Shown here: positions 45,020 through 57,549 of the stretch, piece by piece
How positions within the stretch are numbered: position 1 is the first letter of the stretch
Layout of the letters: every line of letters begins with the position of its first letter
Source: Antedon mediterranea
Lineage: Eukaryota; Echinodermata; Crinoidea; Comatulida; Antedonidae
Assembly (NCBI RefSeq): GCF_964355755.1
Contig: NC_092671.1
Location: 20,860,001 to 20,924,000 of the forward strand
DNA length: 64,000 bases
Reading direction: 5' to 3'
Position numbers and translations under genes: made by a program
Notes under the pieces: model-generated
Database searches by the model: none
Seen by the model: the letters and a program-made list of their open reading frames with translations, nothing else
What the model was told of the DNA's origin: nothing

Positions 45020-45310
45020 ATTATCGTAGGAGGAGATAGGAAAATGCAAAGCATCCTCGTATTATTGTGTGCGGGTATTTTTCCATGGACATTCATTAGA
45101 CAGTGTATACCACGATTGGAAAACACCCCTATTTGGGGCAAATCGTTGAACCTAAATTCGTTTTAATAGTCAATAACTAATTACCTAACTCAATTTAATT
45201 AGTAAACAGGGTTACATCAGATGGTTAAAATCAGTACCGAAAGTATGAACCAACTTTATATACCAACGAGTAAAAATTCTAGAAATAAACCGAGATTTAT
45301 CGAATTTTGC
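45020..45310. repeat. Copy of the 28.84-29.05 kb repeat
   Basis: Reverse complement of 28838-29053 (TCGTAGGAGGAGATAGGAAA, ATGC(A/G)AAGCATCCTCGTATTA, AACACCCCTATTTGGGGC, TTTTGCCCTTACGTAAATTT). Unknown family. From 45311 to 45496 nothing is recognised. Confidence 0.65.
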
Positions 45311-45496
45311 CCTTACGTAAATTTATATAGATACTGTCAAGTATCAGGTTGTGGCGCGCTGGTCTAGCTATCTCAATTTCGGTTTTTGCTTATATAATTG
45401 TTTAAATGCTGTCTTATATTTCTAAAGTCTTGTGTATTGAGTCAGGTCAGTTTTGTTGTTTTGTGTAATTCTGTTATTATTTCCGCTTTATATATA

Positions 45497-46549
45497 CCGC
45501 TCGCTCCCCCTCTAGGAAGTGTAGACGATGGTTCTCGGAATGATAATGACTCGGCTAAAAAGTTTTAGAAGGACATTCTGGCCTGGACGATTTCGATCGG
45601 TTACCATATTTAAATGCTTTTGATATTGGTAAAACTAAACCTACTCACTCACAGTGTCTGAGATGATTAATAGCGTTTTACGTATAGTGTTTATTGTAGA
45701 TATGAAAAGTGTTAAAAAAAAAAAATAACAAATGCTTGATAAATTGTAGATAACAGTCTAGATGAAATCTACTAAAAAATAGTATAAATGTGTTATAAAT
45801 ATAATACAATATTGTGTGTATAAATGTGGATGGTCGTTAATTAGATGGTACTGTATTTGGATTTGGGGGGGAGGGGGGAGGGAGTGGCTTTAATTATTTT
45901 AATTGATGTTTTATTGGGGAGGTGTTCCGGGCGTTTATTCAAATAAATACCATCCTAATCGGTATAATTAATACATTATTCCGCGACACAGTGAGCCGTT
46001 TTGGCCTAAGAAGGAAGACGTTTTAGACGGCTTGCAATATGGGCAGAAGTATCCAGGGTCCTGACGGGACACAGATAGCACATAGTATACATGAGTCATG
46101 GCAGCTTACTCAACAACTCGGCTGTCAGGCTTTCATTCGATTTCAAACAAAAGCTCTTATCATTAATTCTCTCGATGTAATTTTATATAATATAATAATA
46201 ATACTCCTATGTTTTATGAATATATTTAATTTGATCTTCATGTACTATAGTACTATATCTTCACACGCGCGGTCCGAAAATAAACAAAAAATCAAAATGG
46301 CTATTGCCACCAAGCACGGCAAACTTAGTTGAAACAGGGAGTTGTTTTACAATAAATATAAAACCCTTTGTAATATCTTCCTAAGATAGAAATATGGAAC
46401 AATATCGTAATAGTGGAAACTAATGTTATAAAATCTACGTTTCGAGGTACATCTGAGATAGATAAGGTAGGTATCCAAGGCGGAGATTAGTACCGAAGTT
46501 TTCCATTGTGCTCGCCTATGTCAGAATTAACCATAATTTATATATAGAC
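45497..46549 (-). mobile_element. Second copy of the canonical Helitron, 3' end truncated
   Basis: Follows 18640-19932 block by block (CTCGCTCCCCCTCTAGGAAG, TAGACGATGGTTCTCGGAAT, GCGGTCCGAAAATAAACA-like, TAGGTATCCAAGGCGGAGAT). On the minus strand it starts at 46549 with TCTATATATAAATTATGG. The terminal hairpin half and CTAG on the left are missing. The 97-codon open frame 46039-46332 is not conserved in the other copy. Confidence 0.8.
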
Positions 46550-46707
46550 TTCATACAGGGGAGAACCAGCTTCAGACTAGTCCATTCTTGTATCAACGCT
46601 TGTCTAAAATATTTGTATTACGGTGTAAATCTAAACTTAGTAGGTCTAACATTACCCCTAGTGTTTTTCTGCTTAATATGAATTTGTTATGTAAATGCAT
46701 GTCCATG

Positions 46708-49700
46708 TAGTCCGGTGGCAGGAGGGGGGAATCACCACCCGAAAGGGGACAAATTGCCATCCAACTTTTCTAGACCAGAATTTTCCGTAGATTACGAATA
46801 TGGAAGGTAATCGATCAGGATAGGAAGCGTTTTCGAGATATAAGGGGTCAAAGTTCAAAATTGACCAATTACAACAATGTATTATGTATATGTATTATAA
46901 CAAATTTATTGAAGCACAATTTGGTCTTTTATTACATTTTTATGATTATAAGTGTCTATTCAATCACCTTATGAAAAAAAAATCCTTTGTAATTAAGGGT
47001 CAAATGTCAATATTACGTACCTATAAAACCAAATAAAAACTTATATTTAATAAAAATTGGATGTTTTCTCATCCTGTTAATCAATCATACGCAATGTAAA
47101 AGAGCGAATACATCATTTCATCAGTTGACATAAGGTTAATTTCATCAGTTGACATAAGGTCAAAGGTCAACATTTTAATACACGTATAGTTAACAAATAA
47201 ATGCAAAGTTGTCCAAACTATGATATTGATGGTTTTACAAGTAATCAAATTATTTGATTAGTAAAGTTACGTTATTTCATTATAATTTTGATTAATATAA
47301 TTATAATACTGTATTTAATCAAATCATACTTTGATCAGGATAGGAAGCCAATAGGAAGAGATAAGGGGTCAAAGTTCAAAATTGACCAATTATAACAATG
47401 TATTATATACATAGTCATATGTATTATAACCAATTTATTGAAGTTCAATTTGGTCTTTTAATACATTTGTATGGTTATAGGTATCTATTCAGTCGCCTTA
47501 TAAAACAAATACTTTTCAATTAAAGGTCAAATGTCAATATTGACCAATCACACAATTTGCATATAAACCCAAATAAAAACTAACATTTAAGACAAAATGT
47601 TATGTTTTATCATTCTGTTAAGACATCTATCAATCATACACAATCAAAAGAGCACATTTATCATTACACAAGTTGACATAGGTCAAAGGTCAACATTTGA
47701 ACAAGTGATATACTAAATAATGCAAAGTTATTCAAACTATGAGATTGATGTTCATAAATGTAATCACGTTATTTGATCAGTGAAGTTATGGTATTTTTAT
47801 ATTTTTTCTAGTGCGCATTATTTTAAATGTATTAATATAATATAATACTGTAAAATAAATAATAAAATTAATTAATATTATTAATATTATGACGGTTAAA
47901 ATATTATGATGTTAAAATGTTACGCTGACCTTCAATGATTTGAACCAAATCGTACAGGATAGGGCATAGGCAGATCCAGGTGGCCAAACTCAATCCACAA
48001 CTCACTACACAGACAGACCACAATTTTTATATAGCCACAGATTTAGCCCATACAGGAAAGATTTTCCTGTACACAAAAGATTCTAAAATAACCTATATGG
48101 ATTTGACCGAATGAACCCTCTAAGGACCCTTTTGGGATCTCTATGTGGTGTGCTACATAAGGCCCTGTATTAGAAATTAATATGGGGTAAATAGTTCATA
48201 GATGAACTATGGAATAAAACTAAAATGTTCACCCTCAATCTTTAAATAACATTTATGGATTTGCCCAAATGAACCCAAGGGTCGATCCTTCATGGACCTT
48301 TCGGGGTTCTCTATGCGGGTCTACAAAAGACCCTATTTTAGAAATACTGTATGTGGGGTGAAAATGTGGGTTCATAGAGATATAATAAATCCCTCGATCA
48401 TCCATAAGGAACATTTTATGGATTTGACTAAATTAACCTAAGGGCCGGTCGATCTCCATGGATGGACATTAAGCCCCATAATGGAAATATAAGGGGATGA
48501 CACTGTGAGTTCATATAGACAGGTGCGGCCCATGGAATATAGCTGCCCGTCTGTACACTCTCGATCCTTAAGGAACACTTATGGATTTGCCAAAATTAAC
48601 CCCCCCCCCCCCCACAGGCCGGTCCTCCATGGATGGACATTAAGCCCCATAATGGAAATATAAGGGGTGACAATGTGGGTTTATATAGACAGGCACATGG
48701 AATAAAGCTGCCTGTGCACTCTCGATCCTTAAGGAACCGATTTGGATTTTGCCTAAAACAGCAGCAGGTCATCTATTTAGACCCTTCTCTACTGTATGTT
48801 CAGTGCTACATTTGGCCCCTGTATCGGATCAATGCATTTGGCTACATAAGTTACTGTGTTAGAAATATATCGGGTAACTAAAACTGTAGGTTCCAATATT
48901 AAGCCATGGGAAAAGCCTGTCTGTGCAACCTCAATCCTTTTAAAAGGAACCCATATGGATTTTCCAAAATGAACCAAGGGTAACTTCTGAATTCTCTATG
49001 AGCTGTACATTCCGTTTATTGGAGATACATGGATACCTGATTGAACCTTATGTACAGGATTTCAAAGCAATAATCACACTTGTATTTTTCAAGCAGTATA
49101 ATCTATTAGATTGAATAAAAATATCTATTATAAACAATTTGCCATTAGAAATCTCTATGCCATGTCGTTATTTAGATGAGAAAAAACAGGTCAAAGGTTA
49201 AAATTACATAAAAATAGTGTTTCAGTCACTTTTTGAAAAAAATGTTGCATTATGGCAAGTATAAACATATATATTGTGAACAATTTGATACCAAAATTGG
49301 CTCCTTACGACAAATATTTATTAATTTATGTTTTTATAACCTTATTCAATTATGTCAAAGGTTAATAACCACACTTCCGGTCATTTTCAAGCAATATCAT
49401 CTGTTACACTGAATATAAATGTATATCTTGGAAACAATTTGCTCCTATTTTTAATTCTCTCCGACCTGCCGTTACTTAGATATAGCAAAAAGAGGTCAAA
49501 GGTCAAAATTGCTAAAAATGGGGTTTCCGGTCAATTTTACAAAGAAAGTTCTGTTAGAGGTAATATAAACATATACATTGTGAACAATTTGACACCAAAA
49601 TTATCTCACTAGGTCCAGAATTTCCAGAGATATAGCATGTTTTTATATTGGTCGATTTTGAACTTTGACCGCTTATATCTCGAAAACGCTTCCTATCCTG

Positions 49701-49809
49701 ATCGATTACCTTCCATATTCGTAATCTACGGAAAATTCTGGTCCAGAAAAGTTGGATGGCAATTTGTCCCCTTTCGGGTGGTGATATCCCCCCTCCTGCC
49801 ACCGGACTA
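46708..49809. mobile_element. 3.1-kb TIR element, TAGTCC family, ATG duplication
   Basis: Begins TAGTCCGGTGGCAGGAGGGG and ends with the inverse; the arms are about 160 bp (to AAAATTGACCAATTA and its inverse). ATG flanks both sides (46705-46707 and 49810-49812). The interior consists of tandem repeats: two copies of about 0.52 kb (46815-47333 and 47334 to about 47900), six units of about 161 bp (48097-48960) and three of about 150 bp (49190-49610). It holds three perfect AGGTCAAAGGTCA sites. There is no coding sequence; it would depend on a transposase elsewhere. Confidence 0.7.
48090..49010 (+). repeat. Six-unit minisatellite, period about 161 bp
   Basis: The (T)ATGGATTTG(A/C)C-type anchor falls at 48097, 48255, 48418, 48581, 48742 and 48955 (spacings 158, 163, 163, 161, 213). 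Units 3 and 4 share TCCATGGATGGACATTAAGC; unit 4 contains a run of 14-15 C at about 48601. It lies inside the 3.1-kb TIR element. Confidence 0.8.
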
Positions 49810-49859
49810 ATGATCTTGAATTTCATGCGTTGATGTAAATATTGACCTCTTTTTCTCAA

Positions 49860-51230
49860 TCGTCACTATTGTCATCTATTACCCACCTACCTGTAATCGG
49901 AATGAACAGCTTACAGAGTTCTTGTGCTCAAGAATTGAATATTTTCGTAGAGTAAGGGAAAATGCTGTTTTCATTATTATGGGTGACTTTAATGACTACG
50001 ATATTGACCCCTTAATTTATCAGACATCATTAGAAGTATTAGAATTTCCCCTTTGCGATGATGCATGTCTTGATAAAATTCTAACAAACATCTCTGATCT
50101 TTACCAATCCCCTTTGAAACTCTCCCCCCTCCCCCCCATGGGTCGCAGTGACCATGCCTCCATTCTTTTAAAACCTAATTTTATTCAAAAGAAACCGGTA
50201 AAGAGAAAGACTCGTCCATGCGTGCATTTGGCCAAGTTATTTCAGGGATTGACTGGGATGATATGGTTCATGAGGACGACAATTCTGAATATTTAGCTGC
50301 CAAATTTGAAGGTGTGCTTAAGGAAACCTACGAAAAGTCAGAGATAATGATAAACCTTTGTTTAATCAAAGTATTAAAAAAAGTATTGAGAAAAGACACT
50401 GTGTTTATCGAAAGGGTAACCAATCACGATACCGTCATTTTAGAAGGCTTGTTCGTTTTGAAGTAAAATTGAAAAATCAAATTTCTAAAATATAATCCAT
50501 ATCTTCTCTTAGGAAAATTGAGCCCCAGAAATGGCACAAGAAAGTACAGAGGATTCCTGGAAAATCAAAACCGCAATCTGTACTTCTTGAACCTGGCTGT
50601 AAACCTGATTGTTGTTGTAAATGTTGTCAACAAACATTTTGCTAGGATTTGTTCTTTTTTACCTGCATTATATTTGCAAAATTTACCTGCCTTTCTTTTA
50701 AGCCCCCTGTTATTTTTCCTTGGCAAGTTTTAAAAATATTAAAGGGCGTTAATGTGAATAAATCAAGGCATCCTCGTGATATACCTCTCGGATTAATTAA
50801 GGAATTTGCCTTAGAGCTTGCCCAACCTCTCACTAAAAAATTGAATTGTTGCCTCAAGATAAGAATAATAATTTCCCATCTATCTGGAATAATGCCATCA
50901 TTACTCCTGTACCCAAAAAGCCAAAGGTCCTTCTACAGCTGATGAACATAGGCCAATATAATCCATCATGCCTGTTTTTGAGGATTTTTGAGAGCTTCCT
51001 TTCTGATTGGATATAGCTACTGATTTTAGACCTCTTATGGATTCTCAACAGTTTGGAAATTCGAAAGGTTCATCACCGACACATTACCTTGTACAACTAT
51101 AATAGGCTTTTGTCAGGATTAGATAGCTCAGGAATGTATAGTAATATATGTGCCATAGACTTTAGTAAAGCCTTTGACCAGGTCAACCATTCAATTTTGA
51201 TTGACAAATTAAGAGCCATTGTCTGTAAAA
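49860..51230 (+). pseudogene. LINE endonuclease and N-terminal RT
   Basis: Reads IVIYYPPTCNRNEQLTEFL, FIIMGDFNDYDIDPL, LDKILTNISDLYQSPLK and MGRSDHASILLKP: AP-endonuclease with its G-D-F-N and S-D-H boxes. After frame changes come the linker (YRKGNQSRYRHFRRLVRFEV), PWQVLKILKGVNVNKS, EFALELAQPLT, DSQQFGNSKGSSPTHYLVQL and IDFSKAFDQVNHSILIDKL (about 51150-51210). The RT palm with the catalytic dyad is absent here; a fragment of the same kind of RT appears at 54490-54600. Jockey superfamily. Confidence 0.75.
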
Positions 51231-52741
51231 ATCAAAGATTTCATGGTGACAGATGTAAAAAAATGGATTTCTCTCAAATTTTTACCATGAATAGACATTT
51301 CAATAAAAAGAATATCTACAACATTCATTTTAAATTTTAGCCTTCGTTGCCATGACATGGTCAATTATCCAAATTTTGATGTTTTTGCCATTTTTCACAG
51401 ATTTTCTACAGTGAAAAAGTACAAACTTTGTATACTTATTTTAACCAAAAATACTTACAGTATACAGTTTTTGTTTATAGCAGTGTAAACAACATGTATT
51501 GAGTTCCATTTAATGTTGAAAAAAAATAATTACAAAATGGAGTTTGGTTGATACCATTATTTTAAAAAGGGGTGTTTTTAAAAAATATATTTTTTTTTAA
51601 GTATACCTCATAAACGTACCTTTAACTTCCAAAGTGGTGTTTTTAAATCAATAAGGTTTTTTAATTTGATAGTCAATAGGTTTGTCAACAATAATCACGA
51701 AAAAAACACTGGGGTAAATTTCGTACATGTAGGTTTTGTGTTGCCAGGAAAATACGAAAAATACAAAAAAATACAAACAAAATATCAACAAACAAAACAC
51801 ATGAAACACAATTTAAATATGGCTAATCCAATAATAAAATGTGTGGCTTGTCATAATGCTACTAGAGTCATACGAATAGTTTAGATGAAATAGGAGAATG
51901 TGTTGCCAGGTTTATTTCAATTAATTGCCAGAAAAACAGTATTTTGCATTGAAATATTTAGTTGATGGAAAATAATGTTAAACTTTGAAATAATTGCGTC
52001 AATGGTTTTTATAAATTTTTAAATCTATTTTGTGTAAAGAGATACAGAAAGACCTCCCAAAAAATCTGACCTTGTAAATAGGTCATTTGAGGTCAAAGGG
52101 GTCAGAATGCAAAACAGGACAGGTCCCCACTTTACTACAACTATTAATGTTTGATCAAAATTTACAAGATAGTTCATACAAATTCTCAACAATTTTAATT
52201 TTTTACCTATAGTGTTACCTTAGCAACCATTTCTATGTGTAACTAAGGAAAATAATTTTTTTTTTAAACGTAAAAAATAGCGTTTTTATAAATACAAAGA
52301 ATTGACTGCATTTGTAATTTCTCAATTTTACTTCTACTGCATTCTATTAAACAAACTTGACCTTGTAAATTCATTCATTTTGAGGTCAAATGAGGTCAAC
52401 ATTTTACCATAGTAACTGTTTCTATGCGAAAATATTTAAAAAATAAGGGGTTTTTCATAATACAAAACATTTTTTCTACATAGTTTTACATTTCTACTTT
52501 TTGCCAAATTTACTTTAAATACTGAATCTTAATAATCTCAGAAAGAAAGTCTTGAGAAATCTGAATAAAGGTAAAAAATTGACCTTTAGTGTTATCTTAA
52601 ACCTGTTTACGTAACTAAGGATATTTTTTTAAAAATAAAATATGGAGTTTTCATGAAAAAAAAAATTTTACATATTGAGGTCAAATGACAATCATTTTAC
52701 CTATAGTGTATTGTAGCAACTGTTTCTATACGTAACTAAGT
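51231..52741. repeat. AT-rich region with degenerate tandem repeats
   Basis: No coding similarity. Between 52080 and 52741 a block of (GTTACC/GTGT)-x-TAGCAAC(C/T)(A/G)TTTCTA-x-(C/G)TAACTAAG type recurs near 52212, 52407, 52588 and 52708, each with a preceding TTTTGAGGTCAAATGA-like piece. The 51666-51884 open frame is not recognised. Confidence 0.5.
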
Positions 52742-53390
52742 ACAATATTTTTAGTCGCGTGGAAGCGACTCTATAGTTCACTATGTCGGTCGGTCGGTCT
52801 GTCGGTCCGGTATCACTATGCGTTTTATCGCTTTCTGACCTTATCTTGATATCAGTTTAATCTAGCTAAGTCAATTTTTCACAGTATATTCCTTATGGCC
52901 AGGAATCGATGTGGTTATGTTTTCACGGTGCGCAATAAAAAATTACGCGGTCTACGCACGATTTAACAAAATCACGTTTGTAATCATATCTTCACAACCA
53001 TGAATCACAATTAAATAAAATTTGGTACTCATAAATTTCAGGGCATAAATCATCATATGGCAATACAATTACGTGCGTAGCGCATGTAACGCATGCGTAC
53101 ACGCGCTTAAAATTTTCAAAATTTATTTTCGATGAAATAAGAGTACGTTTCAGGCAATTTTAAGCGTTTACAAAATTGCCATGAGTCACAAAGCCACAAA
53201 GTTACGCGCGCATGCGCATTTAACATTTTAAAATGCGCAAAATTCATTTTTAATCAACTTTCTACGCGTTTCTTGTCATTTTGAGCATGTCAAAAATTCC
53301 CATACGCGCGCAAATTTTTACGCGTGTGGTGCGCAATTTATGTTTTTGCAGCCTTTTCTAATAATTTAACCATATTTTAAACAATTTCGA
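52742..53390 (+). repeat. Helentron-like fragment with GTCGCG hairpin and TCGG run
   Basis: Starts GTCGC-GTGGAA-GCGAC, then a short TCGG microsatellite (52783-52806). From about 52880 it is the reverse complement of the 11.0-11.45 kb part of the 10.2 kb Helentron-like element (ATGGCCAGGAATCGATGTGG, CATATGGCAATACAATTACG, CGTGCGTAGCGCATG). From 53210 it carries the GCGCGC-type segment of the main array. It is cut at 53391 by the 5' end of a LINE. Confidence 0.65.
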
Positions 53391-54487
53391 CTTGGTATAC
53401 CACAGGGCTCAATTTTAGGTCCTCTTGTTTATTATTCATGTTAACTCCCTACCAGATATTATGCCATGCAAATGTGTTATGTATGCAGATGAAACCACTA
53501 TACTTTGTAATTCTTCTGACCCAGTCACTCTTCAATATGAGCTAAATGCCTATTTAAATACAATTGCTAATTGGTTTAAAACTAAACTAACATTGAACAT
53601 CAAAAAGACAAAACTTGTGATTTTTGGGACAAACAACATTCTTCCTAAATTTAAAGATATTTCAATATCTTATAATGGAGATATTATTTAATGAGTTGAC
53701 TCTTTTAAATATCTTGGGGTCACATTTGATCCGCAATTAAATTGGAATGATCACATAAGCAAGGTATCCTCAAATGTTTCAAAACGTATTGGTGTCATCC
53801 GGCGTGTAAAATGTTTTCTTCCTTCATATACGCTTAAAATGTTAGCTAACGCTCTTGTTTTTCCCCTTTTTTATTATTGTTGTTGTGTATGGTCTAATTG
53901 TAATGTTCAAAATACTAATTGTTTACAAGTACTCATGAATAGATTAGGTAGAATTTTGCTTTCTGTTGATATTAAGACCTCAATTGATTTTATTTTAAAT
54001 AACCTTGGCTGGAACAGACTAAATGTACTCTGGAATGAAAAATTATTATTAATGACTTTCAAGTGTTTAAAGGGGTGTGCTCCTCCATATTTGACCTCAA
54101 AATTGACTTTAATAACACTACCCATTCTAAAGGCACACGAAGTCAAAGCCATAACAATTTAGTTGTCCCCACCTGGAACATTTGTCAAGGCAAAAAAACC
54201 TTTACTTATCGTTCATCTAAAAGCTGGAATGAACTTCCCAATGAATTAAAAATTAACTTTAAAGATTTTTCAATAACTTCATTTCAAAATACAATTAGTA
54301 CTCAACATTTTTAACTGAATTTTTTGTTTTCTAAAATTGATTGCTATTTTTAATGTATATTTCAATTACTCTTTGTCTTTATTTTATTATGTTTGTTATA
54401 TTTTCAATTACTGTACCACTTTGAAAATCAGTGCACTAGTACTGAAAGTGCCTGCAGAATAAAGAAAGAATAAATAAATAAATAAAT
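53391..54487 (+). pseudogene. 5'-truncated CR1/Jockey-like LINE with AATA tail
   Basis: Begins in the RT palm (LGIPQGSILGPL), then CVMYADETTILCNSSDPVTL with the catalytic box altered to YADE, then FKYLGVTFDPQLNWNDHISK, RIGVIRRVKCFLPS, MNRLGRILLSVDI, LNNLGWNRLNVLW, PPYLTSKLTL and YRSSKSWNELPNELKI. Frameshifts near 53435, 53690 and 54130. The 3' end has an (AATA)n tail at 54468-54490, and the 5' truncation falls inside a Helentron-like sequence. A sister copy lies at 11570-12830, but the one here is better preserved. Confidence 0.85.
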
Positions 54488-54700
54488 AAAGAAATCAGTG
54501 TGTGCGGTTGGATGGTTGAGTCTCAGTGCCAGAACCAATTTCGTGCGGAGTGCCTTAGGGTACTAAATTAGGCCCAATTCTAAAAGACTTGCTGCCTCAA
54601 CAATTCCAAGTGTTATTGGACTCTTAAATAATGAATACATTTGGACAATTAATCTTTAAAGACATTTCGGAGAGTATGTTCTATTGTTTCTTTGTCAATT
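54488..54700 (+). pseudogene. LINE RT palm fragment (GVPQGTKLGPI)
   Basis: A frame with one stop reads GVP-stop-GTKLGPIL near 54556-54590. The GTKLGP variant is typical of the same kind of LINE as the 49860-51230 fragment, whose RT breaks off just before this block. I infer that they were one element, split by the material at 51.2-54.5 kb. The similarity is lost soon after. Confidence 0.5.
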
Positions 54701-54734
54701 GATTGTATTATGCTTTAATTTTTTTTATCTATTT

Positions 54735-55000
54735 ATTAGCCTATAAAAGTTTCTATTTTTTAAATTTGTAAATATATAAGAATTTGTACTTATTAATATC
54801 ATCCTTTGAACTTTGTGCAATTTTTATAGTAATTTTTAGTTGTAATGAATTATACAAACATATTATTGGCCTATAAAAATAACGTGATTTTAAGTCTCTA
54901 TTTTTTTAATTTGTAAATATTTAAGAATTTGTAATAATTAATCTCATCTTTTGATCTTTGTGCAATTTTTATAGTAATTTTATTATTACTGTATCATAGT
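54735..55000 (+). repeat. About 130-bp tandem duplication
   Basis: ATTAGCCTATAAAA with TTTGTAAATAT(A/T)TAAGAATTTG and TTTGTGCAATTTTTATAGTA occurs twice (about 54736 and 54865). Probably part of a LINE 3' UTR; an AAATAAATAAAT tail follows at 55100. From 55120 to 55660 nothing is recognised on either strand. Confidence 0.65.
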
Positions 55001-55666
55001 TTTTTCTTCGTTTACCTCTGTTTTATATAAATTATCATTTTCTTATGTAAGCTCTTCATTTCAACTATGAGTTGTATTTCGAGTCTTTTTATACCAATTA
55101 AATAAATAAATAAATAAAAAACAATATACAATATTACAACACTACAACATGGCCATCCATGGCACGATAAATATTACTAAACAAAAGGTTGTGTATCGTG
55201 ATTGGTTACACTCTAATAAATGAATCACAGACTAGACACATACAGTTCCGCTCATCTTTCTACTAACAACCTTGGCTTAACGGTACCCATTAGCGAGCAC
55301 TGGAGAAAATCTTTATTCAATGCTGACGACGGACGATAGACATTCAGCACCCGTCCAAAACAACCAAATACTAACAACCAGACAGACAGCTGTTGCAAAG
55401 GCTATCTACATACAGGAGTGGAGTGTAATCTCAACAGAGAAGGCCACTCTTTAATATCAGATAACTAATAAACGGATTCCACAACCGTACCACTCTACGA
55501 CTACCACTTTAAGAATACCATTGTAAAGACATTTCCTCTAAATATTGTAAATTAAGAAATAAGATACAAAGAGATAATTGTACAAAAACAGCTTTTTCGA
55601 TTATCTTAGATATTACTGTATTGTATTGTATGCCTATTGTATTACACATACAAAAGGCCATTAATT

Positions 55667-56012
55667 AGGTGATCATTTAGAATAAAATGATCACCTATTG
55701 TTATTGTATGAAATCTTATTAGTTATCCGCTTTCACGGATAACTCCTTGTAACTGTCCTGTTTCATCATCTTTTTAGTTATCCGCTTAGTAGCGGATAAC
55801 TCCTTGTGATTGTAGTGGATCAATATTTTTTTTTTTTTTTTCTGTATTATTAGTTATCCGCTTAGTAGCGGATAACTCCTTGTAATCGTCCTGTTTCAAT
55901 TTTATTAGTTATCCGCACATGGCAGTGTGCGGATAACTCCTTGTTATTGTATGGGATCTTTTTTTTTTTCTTTTTCTGTATTATTAGTTATCCGCTTAGT
56001 AGCGGATAACTC
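55667..56012 (+). repeat. 5' boundary of right array: palindrome and five hairpins
   Basis: AGGTGATCATTT-AGAATA-AAATGATCACCT at 55667-55696 is followed by five hairpins of AGTTATCCGC-loop-GCGGATAACT type at 55721 (one arm shortened), 55776, 55852, 55907 and 55986. Spacings alternate 55, 76, 55, 79, so the true repeat is a pair of about 131-134 bp. Four of the five are followed by CTCCTTGTAA(T/C)-type text. The fourth has the longer loop ACATGGCAGTGT. Confidence 0.85.
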
Positions 56013-56040
56013 CTTGTAATCGTCCTGTTTCAATTTTATA

Positions 56041-57549
56041 TTATTCTTCTGTCTTTCTCCCTCACTTTTTGTGCAGAGCGTATCTCTAAAATGGGTAAAC
56101 ATAACATTTCATAAATTTGTCAACATATGGGCATTTACGTGAAGTTGTGCACCTCCTATTTTTGAATGACGTCAGAGTTGCGCAACATGACTTACGCGCG
56201 ATTTTATGATTTTTTATGATTGCTCATAGACTAAAAACCAAGCATAATTTTGTTTTGACACTTTGTGAAATTTTAAGTCATATCAAGCGCAAACTTTTTG
56301 TGGATTAAAAATGGCATGTTTTACAAGAAGTTACGCGCGCACGCGCATTTAAAATTTCAAAATGCGCAAAATTAATTTATAATCAACTTTCTACGCGTTT
56401 CATGTTGTTTTAAGCATGTAAAAAATTCCCACGCGTGCGCAACTTTTTACGTGTGCGGTTGGCACGTAGCATTAAAAACATGTTTTTTTCGAGTGATTTA
56501 TGTTTTTCCAGCCTTTTATAGTAATTTTACCAACTTTTAAACACTTTCGACTTACAGTTACGTCATACGAGCACGTCGAATTGGACAATTTGCGCACGTT
56601 TTTGATGAAAAAGTACAAAAATTTGTCAAAATTTTGCCTTTTTTTAAACAGTCGTAATTTCTAAACTACACGGTCAACTTTTTGTGGATGACATATTCCG
56701 GAAGTTGATGAGTTGTAGATATCGGATCATGTATTAATATGGCTAACCGGACATTTTAACGTCATCGTATGGCCACGCGAATATAAAATTGAGGATTTTT
56801 GTATCTTTCGTCATAGCTCATCACATTTAATAGAGCGCATGTCCACTTATCCATTTTCCATTTTCAACCCGATTTTGATATTGTCTAGGTCAATCAACTA
56901 TCTTTCGCATGAGTTAAAAATATTTTAATGATTATGACGTCATCATGCCTAAAAATTTAAATTACATGTGGCATTAATTTCATCTTTACAGAACATTTTA
57001 ATCTGTTATAGCTCGTAAGAATAAAATGTGATAATCACGATTAAAACGTTTTCTGGAAGCTATTGGATTGTAGATACAAAATCATGTAACAATTTGGCAA
57101 ATCGGATGTTGTGACGTCATCATATGGCCAGTTAAATAAAAAAAGTCGTATTTTCATATTTTGCGTCATAGTTCATTACATTTAAAAGAGCGCGCATTAA
57201 TATTTTACGTATTAAAATTTCTTCTACACGTTAATATGTTGTTGCTGAGATAATTTCCTTCCGAAATTGCTATATCAGTGTTTCATTTTCATACCGTCAC
57301 CATGTTAAAAAATGGAATAAATGACGGGACCCGTAATTTCGCCTATCCTACACTGTATTAATATGTATACAGATTATACTATGTATACTGTAAATAGTAT
57401 ATGACACAAAATATACAGCATTTAGCACTAACAACATATTATACTCTTCAGTTCATGTCAATATGCCATAATCTTTTTCTGTGTCCACGTGCACGTGGCG
57501 TTTGTCGTGCGGATAACTAACTCGTCAAAGTGACGAGTTTCATGTCTAG
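56041..57549 (+). mobile_element. Helentron-like unit R1
   Basis: Starts ATTCTTCTGTCTTTCTCCCT, ends CACGTGCACGTGGCGTTTGT, GCGGATAACT, hairpin AACTCGTC/GACGAGTT, TCATGT and CTAG (57546-57549) followed by T. It is the same family as L1-L6 in opposite orientation. TGACGTCA motifs, GCGCGC stretch and GTATAC palindromes are in inverse order. Non-coding, about 1.5 kb. Confidence 0.85.

Noticed and set aside
48601-48615. Poly-C run as a functional G-quadruplex or telomeric signal
   Set aside because: A single homopolymer inside one minisatellite unit, absent from the others; likely slippage.
55721-56012. Regularly spaced palindromic repeats resembling a CRISPR array
   Set aside because: Spacing alternates 55/76 bp, the spacers are themselves repeated, and the context is a metazoan transposon array without cas genes.
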